A DNA stretch of 64,000 nt from Micromonospora echinaurantiaca (GTDB lineage Bacteria > Actinomycetota > Actinomycetes > Mycobacteriales > Micromonosporaceae), in the NCBI RefSeq assembly GCF_900090235.1, contig NZ_LT607750.1, positions 3,608,501 through 3,672,500 on the forward strand. The letters are read 5' to 3'. The stretch's first letter is position 1. The number at the start of each line of letters is the position of its first letter. The notes under the pieces are model-generated. The model made no database searches. It was not told the origin of the DNA and saw nothing but the letters and a program-made list of their open reading frames with translations. A program made the position numbers and the translations under genes. Positions 45,609 to 53,651 of the stretch are shown piece after piece.

Positions 45609-45660
45609 TAGGTGTTTTGTCCATGGACGTTGGTGACGCGGCGGGGATCTTGAAATAGGT

Positions 45661-45718
45661 GAGGACCTCCGGGTGAGGTGGAGCTTGTCGAAGGTTCCGC
45701 ATCACCCGGGAGGTCCTC
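45661..45718 (+). promoter_or_regulatory. long hairpin covering the IS481 transposase ribosome site
   Basis: GAGGACCTCCGGGTGA (45661-45676) pairs with TCACCCGGGAGGTCCTC (45702-45718), 16 bp with a single bulged base. GGGAGG, the ribosome site for GTG 45719, lies within the right arm, so the folded mRNA would hide it. Confidence 0.55.
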
Positions 45719-46711
45719 GTGCCCCACGCTAACGCACCCCTGACCGAACGCGGCCGGCTGCGTCTGGCCAGCTGCGTCGTTGATGACGGCTGGCCGCTGC
45801 GCCGGGCGGCGCAGCGGTTCCAGGTCAGTCCGACCATGGCGAAGCGGTGGGCCGACCGGTACCGGGTCGAGGGTGTGGCGGGGATGGTCGACCGGTCCAG
45901 CCGGCCGCTGCGGTCACCGCGACGCACGCCGGCGCCGGTGGAGCGGAAGGTGCTGCATCTGCGGGCGAAGCGCCGGTGGGGACCGGCGCGGATCGGTGGC
46001 CGGTTCGGGCTGGCGGCGTCGACGTGTCATGCGGTGCTGCGCCGGGCCGGAGCCGCCCGCCTGGCCCACCTGGACCGGGCCACGGGCCGGCCGGTACGCC
46101 GTTACGAGCATCCCGCGCCCGGAGACCTGGTCCACGTCGACATCAAGAAGCTGGGCAACATCCCCGACGGCGGCGGATGGCGCACCCAGGGCCGGCGTCA
46201 AGGAAAACTCAACCGCACCGCCACCACAGACCACGCCACCGACCGGTGGGGCGGCGCCCGGCTCGGCTACTCCTACCTGCACACCGCCATCGACGACCAT
46301 TCCCGGCTGGCCTACACAGAGATCCTCGACGACGAACGCAAAGACACCGCGGCCGCCTTCTGGCGCCGCGCGCAGGCCTGGTTCGCAGCCCACGGCATCA
46401 CCGTCCGCCGGGTCATCGCCGACAACGGCTCCTGCTACAAGTCCTTCCTCTGGCGCGACACCCTGCACGAGCTGGGCATCGCCGTGAAGAAGACCCGCCC
46501 CTTCCGGCCGCAAACCAACGGAAAGGTCGAACGGTTCCACCGCACCCTTACCGAGGAATGGGCCTACGCCCGCCCATACCCCTCCGAATCAGCCCGCCGA
46601 GCAGCCCTACCCGCCTGGCTCCACGCCTACAATCACCACCGCGCCCACACCGCACTCGGCGGCCACCCACCAACCAGCCGCGTCCCCAACCTCTCTGGAC
46701 AGCACAACTAA
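45719..46711 (+). CDS. IS481-family transposase
   Basis: A 330-residue protein. The N-terminal HTH (LTERGRLRLASCVVDDGWPL, RRAAQRFQVSPTMAKRWADR) is followed by KRRWGPARIGGRFGLAASTC and the DDE integrase core: HVDIKKLGNI (first Asp), VIADNGSCYKS (second Asp) and KVERFHRTLTEEWAYARPY (Glu), then YNHHRAHTALGGHPPTSRV. All three catalytic residues are present and the frame is uninterrupted, so the enzyme is probably active. GTG 45719 with GGGAGG five bases upstream. Confidence 0.95.
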   Translation: MPHANAPLTERGRLRLASCVVDDGWPLRRAAQRFQVSPTMAKRWADRYRVEGVAGMVDRSSRPLRSPRRTPAPVERKVLHLRAKRRWGPARIGGRFGLAASTCHAVLRRAGAARLAHLDRATGRPVRRYEHPAPGDLVHVDIKKLGNIPDGGGWRTQGRRQGKLNRTATTDHATDRWGGARLGYSYLHTAIDDHSRLAYTEILDDERKDTAAAFWRRAQAWFAAHGITVRRVIADNGSCYKSFLWRDTLHELGIAVKKTRPFRPQTNGKVERFHRTLTEEWAYARPYPSESARRAALPAWLHAYNHHRAHTALGGHPPTSRVPNLSGQHN

Positions 46712-46761
46712 CTTGATCTTTAACCTTTGGCGGCTGGTCGGTGACCCCGGCTGATCATGGT

Positions 46762-46820
46762 GACAGCCCCTGGTCGATCATCTTCTTGTCGAGGGAAGAG
46801 GATCAATACCAGGGGCTGTC
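46762..46820 (+). promoter_or_regulatory. 13-bp hairpin just before the transposase start
   Basis: GACAGCCCCTGGT (46762-46774) and ACCAGGGGCTGTC (46808-46820) are perfect inverted repeats with a 33-base loop. Beyond a 4-base mismatch the pairing resumes with CTGATCA/TGATCAG, which takes in the start codon region (GTG 46824). Confidence 0.55.
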
Positions 46821-46823
46821 TTG

Positions 46824-48272
46824 GTGATCAGTGTGCATGATGCTGGTTCTGCTGGTGCGTTCGGGGAGCTGGCGGCGTTCCGGCGGGAGTTTCATGGCTG
46901 TCTGACCGCTCGGGCGGACGCGATGTTCGAACTGGCCGACGCGGTGTTGTGCGGCGACGGGCCGGTGCATTCGCTGGTGGAGCTGTCGCTGGTGGGCGAG
47001 CATCGTCGTGGTCATGGGTCGCTGTACGCGGCGCTGGCCCGAGGTCGGGTGGATGTCGAGCGGCTGCGCAGGAGCTTGGCGGCGCTTCCGCTGCCTCGCG
47101 GGGCCGACGGCCGCCTCGTTCTGGCGGTGGACATCACCTGTTGGCTGCGGCCGGACGCGCACACCTCCGCGGAGCGGATCCTGTGCCACACCTACGGCCG
47201 CGGCAAGGACCAGCACGTGACGATTCCTGGCTGGCCGTACTCGTTCGTCACGGCGTTGGAGCCCGGCCGCAGTTCCTGGACCGCGCCGCTGGACGCTCAG
47301 CGACTCGCGCCGGGCGATGATGCCGCCACTGTCACCGCCGGGCAACTGCGCCACCTCGTGCAGCGACTCATCACCGCCGGGCAGTGGCGCACCGGTGATC
47401 CCGACATCCTGGTCGTCGCCGACGCCGGCTACGACACGCCCCGATTGGCATACCTGCTGCGCGACCTGCCGGTGCAGGTGCTGGGCCGGATGCGCTCCGA
47501 TCGAGTGCTGCGCCGCGCGGCCCCGCCCCGACGGCCGGGCACGAACGGCCGACCACCCCGCCACGGCGGCGAGTTCATCTTCGGCGATCCCGCCAGCTGG
47601 GGCGCGCCCGAGGTGACCACGGTGACTGACACCCGCCTCTACGGCACCGCGACCGCCCGCAGCTGGAACCGGCTGCATCCCCGGCTGACGCACCGCAACG
47701 CCTGGATCGACCAGACCGGCGACCTGCCACTCATCGAAGGCACCGTGATCCGGCTGGAGGTGAATCACCTACCCAGCGGCGCGATCCCGAAGCCGGTGTG
47801 GCTGTGGTGGTCCGAGACGGATGCCACACCCGCCGACGTCGACCGGCTCTGGCAGGCGTTCCTGCGCCGCTTCGACATCGAGCACACCTTCCGGCTGCTC
47901 AAACAGACCCTCGGCTGGACCTGCCCGAAGATCCGCACCCCACAAGCCGCCGACCGGTGGACCTGGCTCATCCTGGCCGTCTACGCGCAGCTGCGCCTGG
48001 CACGCGGCCTCACCGGTGACCTGCGCCGCCCCTGGGAGAAACCGACACCGCCCGAACGCCTCTCACCCGCCCGCGTCCGCCGAGGGTTCCGGCACCTCCG
48101 CCCGAAGACCGCCTGCCTGGCCAGCGCGCCGAAACCCTCCCGCCCAGGCCCAGGGCGACCACCAGGCCGACCCAACAAGCAACCCGCTCAACGACACGAC
48201 GTGCACATCAGCCCGAACGCAAGGAAGAAACCGAAGACCTCGAGCAGTCCCCGCCCACGCCGCACAGGTTAA
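46824..48272 (+). CDS. transposase, IS701-like/NF041680-type
   Basis: A 482-residue protein starting VISVHDAGSAGAFGELAAFR. It carries LVLAVDITCWLRPDAHTSAE (first catalytic Asp), HTYGRGKDQHVTIPGWPYSF, DILVVADAGYDTPRLAYLLR (second Asp), and RRFDIEHTFRLLKQTLGWTC with the catalytic Glu, ending in a Pro/Lys-rich basic tail. This is the layout of a large actinobacterial DDE transposase group related to IS701. GTG 46824 is preferred over TTG 46821; no strong ribosome site is free outside the hairpin. Confidence 0.85.
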   Translation: MISVHDAGSAGAFGELAAFRREFHGCLTARADAMFELADAVLCGDGPVHSLVELSLVGEHRRGHGSLYAALARGRVDVERLRRSLAALPLPRGADGRLVLAVDITCWLRPDAHTSAERILCHTYGRGKDQHVTIPGWPYSFVTALEPGRSSWTAPLDAQRLAPGDDAATVTAGQLRHLVQRLITAGQWRTGDPDILVVADAGYDTPRLAYLLRDLPVQVLGRMRSDRVLRRAAPPRRPGTNGRPPRHGGEFIFGDPASWGAPEVTTVTDTRLYGTATARSWNRLHPRLTHRNAWIDQTGDLPLIEGTVIRLEVNHLPSGAIPKPVWLWWSETDATPADVDRLWQAFLRRFDIEHTFRLLKQTLGWTCPKIRTPQAADRWTWLILAVYAQLRLARGLTGDLRRPWEKPTPPERLSPARVRRGFRHLRPKTACLASAPKPSRPGPGRPPGRPNKQPAQRHDVHISPNARKKPKTSSSPRPRRTG

Positions 48273-48289
48273 AGATCAAGTTAGGTCCT

Positions 48290-48830
48290 GTCTTAGAAAT
48301 GAAACCGGCTGACCGTCTGCCGTTGACCCACGTTGGTCTGGCATCGGCGTTCGGTGAACGATAGATGGCGAGGCCTCCGGTAGAGAAGTTCATCGACCAA
48401 GACGAACTTTCATACCGGAGACCTCGTGGCCCATCAAGCTTCACCTTGCCGATGAGCAGGGCGGTAAGCCGTCGTCGACGATGCTCACCGCCGACACCAC
48501 GGTGACAACCCTCAGTTCGTCCCGTGCTGGCTGGCATCCCGGTCACCAGGGCCAGCGGTGCCCGACCGCGCACACGACCGGGTCGAGTCCTGGCGGACAG
48601 GGCCTACAGTTCCCGCACCAATCGGCAGCACCTGGCCCGCCGAGGGATCGCCGCGACCACCCCGATCAAGACCTCAGGCGGCGAGCCGGCGCACGAAGGG
48701 CTGGAAGGGGGTCTGCCACCGACCTTCGAACCCAGCGCCTACCGGCAACGCGACACCGTCGAGTGCGGCATCAACCGGCTCAAACGCCACCAGGGCCTGG
48801 CCACCCGATACGACTGTGAGGATGATCTAG
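48290..48830 (+). pseudogene. internally deleted IS5-family element
   Basis: It begins with the same start-proximal hairpin as the 19.5-kb element (48369-48426, one mismatch) and then jumps directly to the C-terminal transposase half: [78 protein letters not shown]. The N-terminal half is deleted and the gene ends early near 48815. Confidence 0.7.
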
Positions 48831-48879
48831 TGCCGCCCGGGACTGGAGTCTGACCCGCGATACGACCGGCTTCCGATGC

Positions 48880-49049
48880 CTTGAGTTTGATCTGTCGACT
48901 CGAGTCCTGGGCGGTGCTTGCTGCCGCCGGACCGGCGGGACGTGTCCCGATAGGGGCCTTGCCGCTAACAAGGCACCATCACAGTCCTGACCGCCCCTAC
49001 CGGCCCGGCGACGGCCATCCGTTCCCGAGCCGTCAGGAGCCGAACAACC
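48880..49049 (+). ncRNA. possible IS110 bridge RNA region
   Basis: A 170-base non-coding leader precedes the IS110 transposase. It contains short stems such as GCCTTG...CAAGGC (48958-48976). IS110-family elements are known to encode a structured bridge RNA in the non-coding end; whether this leader does is inferred only from position and folding potential. Confidence 0.3.
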
Positions 49050-50145
49050 GTGACCAGCATGTCCTACCGGCCGACGACCAGCCAAGACGACACCTCACCC
49101 GAAGCGGTTCTCGGTGTCGACACGCACAAGGAGGTCCACGTCGCCGCAGTCGTCAGCATCCATGGCGTCCTACTCGGCAGCCACAGTTTCCCGACCACGG
49201 CGGAGGGCTACCGCACGATGCTGGACTGGGCTGCCACACTCGGGCGAGTGCGGCAAGCCGGGGTGGAGGGCACCCATTCCTACGGCGCCGCGCTGACTCG
49301 CCACCTGCTGACCGTCGGAATCAGCGTCATCGAGGTCAACCAGCCGGACAAGGCCCACCGGCGCCGCCACGGCAAGACCGACGCCATCGACGCCGAAGCA
49401 GCGGCCAGAGCCGTCCTGTCCGGCCGAGCCACCGCCGCCGCCAAGACCAGCGACGGTCACGTCGAGCGCGTTCGCCTGTTCAAAACTGGCCAAAGCCTCG
49501 GCCACCAAGGCTCGGACCCAGGCGATCAACCAGCTCAAAGCCATCCTCGTCGGCGCCGACCCAACCCTGCGCGATTCCCTGACCGGGCTCAGCAACCCCA
49601 AGCTCGTCCGCCGCTGCGCTGAGCTCGACCCCGGCCAGCCCGACACCCCAATGTCAGCCGCCGCATACACCCTGCGTCTGCTCGCGCGCCGGATCATCGA
49701 ACTTACCCGCGAGGCCGATGACCTGAACCAGCGGATCACCGATGCCATCAACGCCCACACACCCGAACTGCTGCGACGTCACGGTGTCGGTCCCGACACC
49801 GCTGCGGCGCTGCTCCTGGCCGCCGGCGACAACCCGCAACGACTCACCACCGAAGCGTCGTTCGCCGCGCTCTGCGGAGCCAGCCCGATCGAGATGTCCT
49901 CCGGCAAGACCCGACGGCGCCGCCTCAACCGAGGCGGCGACCGCCAAGCAAACTCCGCCCTCTACATCATCGTCATCGCCCGACTTCGCTGGGACCAGCG
50001 CACCCGCGCCTACATCGACCGGCGCGTCTCCGAGGGCAAAACCAGACGCGAAGCGATCCGCTGCCTCAAACGCTACGTCGCCAGGGAACTCTACGAACTC
50101 ATCGTCCAGCCAACGAGCCACACCATCCACCGCTCGACCGCTTGA
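49050..50145 (+). pseudogene. IS110-family transposase with a single frameshift
   Basis: The first frame (GTG 49050) has AVLGVDTHKEVHVAAVVSIH, AGVEGTHSYGAALTRHLL and HGKTDAIDAEAAARAVLSGR, the DEDD catalytic residues. At TTCAAAACTGG (about 49480) one extra A shifts the frame; the +1 frame continues LAKASATKARTQAINQLKAI, GPDTAAALLLAAGDNPQRLT, SFAALCGASPIEMSSGKTRR and RGGDRQANSALYIIVIARLR to the end. It is complete apart from that base. A sequencing error in the A-run is possible. Confidence 0.85.
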
Positions 50146-50241
50146 CATCCATAGGGGCATCAAACTCGCCGTCCGCTAACCACGCCACCGTATACATCGC
50201 CACGACCAACGAATGGCTCCTACGCGGCTATGAAACACGGC

Positions 50242-51018
50242 CTAGCAGCCTCCGGGGTTGACGGCCGGATCTAGGTGGAAGAGATGTTGCCCGGTGGTAG
50301 TGGCGGCCCAGTCCCCGCGCACCACCCGGTTGCCCGGCTCCCAATAGCTGTAGTAGCCCGGCCAATGCAGGAACATCCAGTGCCCGTCATAGGAGCAAAC
50401 CAAAAATTTTGCATACGTGTTGAAGGTGGATTCGGCTCCGTCCAGACTTATACCAGCGTACATCTGCGTACTACCATCACGAGCCACAATATCGCCGGTG
50501 GAGTTGGCGAGGAACATATACGAGTAGTGCTCGCGCCAGCTACTCAGCCAGCACGGAAGGAAGAACTGGTTCCAATAGTCGGCGTTCCGTTGGCCATTTG
50601 CAAAGATGCGCCAATCTTGGGCTGTGGTGCGCCAATGCGAATCCGTTGCGCCACCACGGATAAAGCGCCACGAGGCAAGGCAATACACACCGTTGGCATC
50701 GGTGCCGGCTCCCTGCGCTGCCGCCCTCGCTTGCTCGCGCCTGACCCTTGGCAAATCTTTGTCGTCGACGACGGTTATCCCCCTTAGCACCTTTCCGTTG
50801 CGGGTAGTGACCGTGTGAGCCGACCGGTCGATCCCCACGCTAAGATCGATGTGCTCCGCCGGACCGGCCGCGCCGTCGGTATCAGGGGTGTCGGCGAGGG
50901 CCGGCACCGCAACGAGGAGCAGGCTCACGCCAAGCACACCGACCAGCGTCCTGCGCACCGGTCGCAGACCGGCGACAGTGACATGCCAGAGCGCCGGCCG
51001 TGGCATCCTGATTCTCAT
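50242..51018 (-). CDS. secreted aromatic-rich protein of unknown function
   Basis: A 258-residue protein with a signal peptide (MRIRMPRPALWHVTVAGLRP, hydrophobic core LVGVLGVSLLLVAVPALA, cleavage near residue 43). The mature part starts with a charged region (DDKDLPRVRREQARAAAQ) and continues with a Trp/Tyr-rich domain (SWRFIRGGATDSHWRTTAQD, DYWNQFFLPCWLSSWREHYS, HWMFLHWPGYYSYWEPG) containing four cysteines, ending NPGGC. ATG 51018 follows GAGG by seven bases. I do not recognise the family. It stands alone between IS elements. Confidence 0.75.
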   Translation of the reverse strand: MRIRMPRPALWHVTVAGLRPVRRTLVGVLGVSLLLVAVPALADTPDTDGAAGPAEHIDLSVGIDRSAHTVTTRNGKVLRGITVVDDKDLPRVRREQARAAAQGAGTDANGVYCLASWRFIRGGATDSHWRTTAQDWRIFANGQRNADYWNQFFLPCWLSSWREHYSYMFLANSTGDIVARDGSTQMYAGISLDGAESTFNTYAKFLVCSYDGHWMFLHWPGYYSYWEPGNRVVRGDWAATTTGQHLFHLDPAVNPGGC

Positions 51019-51180
51019 CTCGTGACCTCGTTTCGTCGTAAACGTACGGCTGTTGCTGTCGACGCCATCAACGGCTGAATCCATCTCGGACAACTCTTCC
51101 GGTAGCCATCCCTGCTAGCGGCGGGCGCGAGGATATCGAGAACGGCTCAATGCTCGGTATGGGCTCGGTATAAGAACTCT

Positions 51181-51300
51181 TAGCAGTATGATCATCTGAG
51201 GAGTCTGCGGTAGCGGGTAATCGCGCAGGCTAGGCTCATGAATGCTTCGGGGATGTCGTCGCGGATCTCCCACCGGCGCGTAGTCGGCGGAACCAGTACA
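51181..51300 (-). pseudogene. IS5-family transposase C-terminal fragment
   Basis: The reverse strand reads RRWEIRDDIPEAFMSLACAI TRYRRLL, the usual IS5 C-terminus (family RWEIRDDIHEAFL.LA). It begins at a junction with IS481-like sequence. Confidence 0.6.
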
Positions 51301-51309
51301 GCCGCTGGC

Positions 51310-51450
51310 GGACTGCGGGCGAGGCCGGATCTGCGGGAACGGCCCAGCATCGCCCGCCGGCTGCCTGGAAAGACCCCGGCCGCCGTGGAAGCGGCGATCT
51401 GCCAACTGCGCCAGGACCGCAAGCTCGGCCCGCGGCGCCTTGGCCCACTG
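51310..51450 (+). pseudogene. IS481-family N-terminal fragment
   Basis: The forward strand reads LRERPSIARRLPGKTPAAVE AAICQLRQDRKLGPRRLG, the linker after the IS481 helix-turn-helix. It fuses directly to IS110 sequence at about 51450. Confidence 0.45.
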
Positions 51451-51454
51451 CTGA

Positions 51455-51900
51455 ACCGGGCGCTGATCGAATACCGCGACGACCTGGTACGCAGCCGCAC
51501 CCAGACCGTGAACCGGCTGCATGTCCTGCTCGCCCAGTCCTGCCCGCGGGCGCCGCAGCCAACCTCACCGCCGACGCTGCGCGTGCGCCCCCGCCAGCTC
51601 CTGGCCCGCACCCACCGCCAGATCGCGGTTGACCTCGTCGCCGAGATCCGACGACTCGACCGCCGCCTCAACGCGGCCGGCGATGCCATCAGCAGCGCCG
51701 TCGTCGCGTCCGGCTGCACCCTCACACAGCTCTACGGCGTCGGCGACATCGTCGCCGACATCCTGCTCCCCCGCACCGGGCCGGTCAGCCGGTTCGCCTC
51801 GCCAGCCCACTTCGCGTCCTTCAGCGGCGTCGCCCCGATCGAAGTCTCCTCTGGCGACGTGGTCGGCCATCGGTCTGCTCGGCGTTGGTGGGCGAGAACT
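51455..51900 (+). pseudogene. IS110-family transposase relic
   Basis: EYRDDLVRSRTQTVNRLHVL, ARTHRQIAVDLVAEIRRLDR, LYGVGDIVADILLPRTGPVS and FSGVAPIEVSSGDVVGH run in one frame and represent the middle to C-terminal part of an IS110 transposase. Confidence 0.65.
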
Positions 51901-52019
51901 ACCCGCCCGGGCACCGCTGAACGGCGCTATCGAGGGCGGCGTCCTCTTCGTGCCGGCTGATCATAGCGGTCCACTTCGCGATCGACGCGGTCGCCGGGCC
52001 GTTCCGGGCCAGACTCGCC

Positions 52020-52420
52020 GCGCACCACGTTTACCCCGCGATTCAGGTATCCCCGGTGTCGGCCCGGTGCTGGGGGTGGTGTTCGTCGCGCCGAGATCGA
52101 TCGACCGGGTCCCCGGCCTGGCGCAGCTGTCCTCGTGGGCCGGGCTCACGCCGCGGCACGGCGAGTCCGACCTCGTCGTGCAACCCGGGCGGATCACCCA
52201 AGGGTTCCACGCTGGTGCGGTGGCCGCGGTCGAGGCCGCCCACGGTAGACCGCGTACCGCCAGGTGGCTGACCTGCACCCGCGCCCGCATCGCCGAGCGA
52301 CGCGGAGGCAACATCGCCACGGTCGCGGCGTGCTCACCCTCGTCTACTACGGCCTACGCGACGGGCACCTCCGCGCCCTCGCACCGGCCCAGGCGGCGGC
52401 GTGAACAGGTTCGGACGTGA
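52020..52420 (+). pseudogene. second IS110-family C-terminal relic
   Basis: The forward strand encodes DSGIPGVGPVLGVVFVAPRS, AQLSSWAGLTPRHGESDLVV and, in shifted frames, AAVEAAHGRPRTA and ARIAERRGGNIATVAA with a YYGLRDGH-like end. This is a different IS110 subgroup from the adjacent one. Confidence 0.6.
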
Positions 52421-52424
52421 CCGG

Positions 52425-52937
52425 ACGCGTGGTCGTGCCACGTCTGGCTCCCGTCGGCCGACGGCGAGGCCGCACGCTTGATTGACCCCATTTCGGTAAC
52501 GGTCGCACACCACCAGGCCCCGAAGGCGCGGGCGAATGGATGACCGGCAGCCGAACCACGGCCTGTCCTCCGACATAGGTCGGACCTTGCGACGCGACTA
52601 CACCCGCAACCTATCTTCCGGCATGACCGTGGCGTCCACGGCGCCGGCGTCAAGGCCAAGCCCTACGAGTGGCTGCGGCCCAGCCTTGACCCCGACGCCG
52701 CACACGCGCCTGCGTGAACTCCATGCCGGAAGGCAGGCAAAACAACGTCAGCAGGTCAAACCCGGGCCTTGGCCGGCCCCGCTCCTTCATGGATGCGTGG
52801 CGAGTCGGACGGCGGCCCCTCCCACAAGGGCGGGTCGATGGCCGACGGGACGGCAGGAGTGTGCGTGCCGCTAGACGGCGACATCCCTTGTCTATCAAGG
52901 TCGCGCCTTCGACTTAACCCGACTTCCTCTTCAGCAA
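52425..52937. other. no recognisable gene
   Basis: About 510 bases after the IS110 relic and 3' of the response-regulator gene. Frames of 60-110 codons occur without motifs. No partner histidine kinase remnant was found here. Confidence 0.35.
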
Positions 52938-53636
52938 TCAAGCCGATACCTGATCCTGATACTCCAACTTGTAACCGAGGCCGCGCACGGTGATGATATA
53001 TCGAGGTACTGACGGGTCTGGCTCAACTTTGGAGCGAATTCGCTTTATGTGGACATCGAGCGCCTTCGTATCGCCCACGTAGTTGGTGCCCCAGACTAGG
53101 CTAATTAGCTGAGGGCGAGTCAGCACCCGACCAGCGTTACGCAACAGCACTTCAAGCAGCTCAAACTCCTTGAGTGGGAGATGTACACGGGCATCGTTAA
53201 CGGTAACCACATACGCATCGACGTCCATTCGTATGCATCCCACCGCGAGGGGCCGGTCTGTCAACATTGCCGGCTCGTTCCGCCTGCGAAGCGCCGCCCG
53301 CATGCGGGCAATCAGTTCGCGCGCAGAAAACGGTTTCGTTACATAATCATCAGCCCCGACCTCAAGCCCGACCACCTTGTCGATTTCGTCGTCACGATCT
53401 GTCACCATGATGATCGGCACGGAGGAGTGTTGACGGAGTCTTCGACATATCTCAACGCCTGAGACTTCGGGTATCGCGACCTCGAGCAGCACGATATCTA
53501 TCGCCCGCCGATCGAACTGCTCAAGAGCCGATGTGCCGGACATGGCGCCAGTGACGGCGAAACCCTCACCGCACAGCATCAGAGTAAGCGTTTCAGCGAA
53601 AGGCTTGTCGTCTTCAACTATTAGAACATGCGGCAA
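52938..53636 (-). CDS. RegX3/PhoB-like response regulator with Glu at the phosphoacceptor position
   Basis: A 232-residue OmpR-family regulator. The receiver starts PHVLIVEDDKPFAETLTLML with acidic residues E8, D9, D10; residues 49-56 read VLLEVAIP, so the phosphoacceptor position 52 is Glu instead of Asp (codon GAG at 53483-53481). T79 (MVTDRD) and K101 (YVTKPF) are conserved. The effector domain has HLPLKEFELLEVLLRNAGRV, SLVWGTNYVGDTKALDVHIK RIRSKVEPDP and the wing IITVRGLGYKLE. The start is TTG 53636 with AAAGGA about seven bases upstream. The 53652-54545 IS5 element lies 16 bp upstream. No histidine kinase is adjacent. Most similar in layout to mycobacterial RegX3. Confidence 0.88.
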   Translation of the reverse strand: MPHVLIVEDDKPFAETLTLMLCGEGFAVTGAMSGTSALEQFDRRAIDIVLLEVAIPEVSGVEICRRLRQHSSVPIIMVTDRDDEIDKVVGLEVGADDYVTKPFSARELIARMRAALRRRNEPAMLTDRPLAVGCIRMDVDAYVVTVNDARVHLPLKEFELLEVLLRNAGRVLTRPQLISLVWGTNYVGDTKALDVHIKRIRSKVEPDPSVPRYIITVRGLGYKLEYQDQVSA

Positions 53637-53651
53637 GATCTGATCCTTTAC

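Larger units (their letters stand above)
45609..46711 (+). mobile_element. complete IS481-family element
   Basis: Ends TAGGTGTTTTGTCCATGGA (45609-45627) and reverse complement TAGTTGTGCTGTCCAGAGA (46692-46710) are imperfect inverted repeats typical of IS481 (TGT...GTCCA). The transposase is intact and its stop lies in the right repeat. ACTA occurs at both edges as a possible target duplication. The right end directly abuts the next element. Confidence 0.85.
46708..48284 (+). mobile_element. complete IS element with 483-codon transposase (IS701-like group)
   Basis: Perfect 19-bp terminal inverted repeats CTAACTTGATCTTTAACCT (46708-46726) and its complement at 48266-48284 bound a single transposase gene. 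The left end overlaps or abuts the IS481 right end, so one element inserted at the edge of the other. Confidence 0.85.

Noticed and set aside
46803..47768. 321-codon reverse-strand ORF
   Set aside because: Complete shadow of the forward transposase in the 46.7-48.3 kb element.
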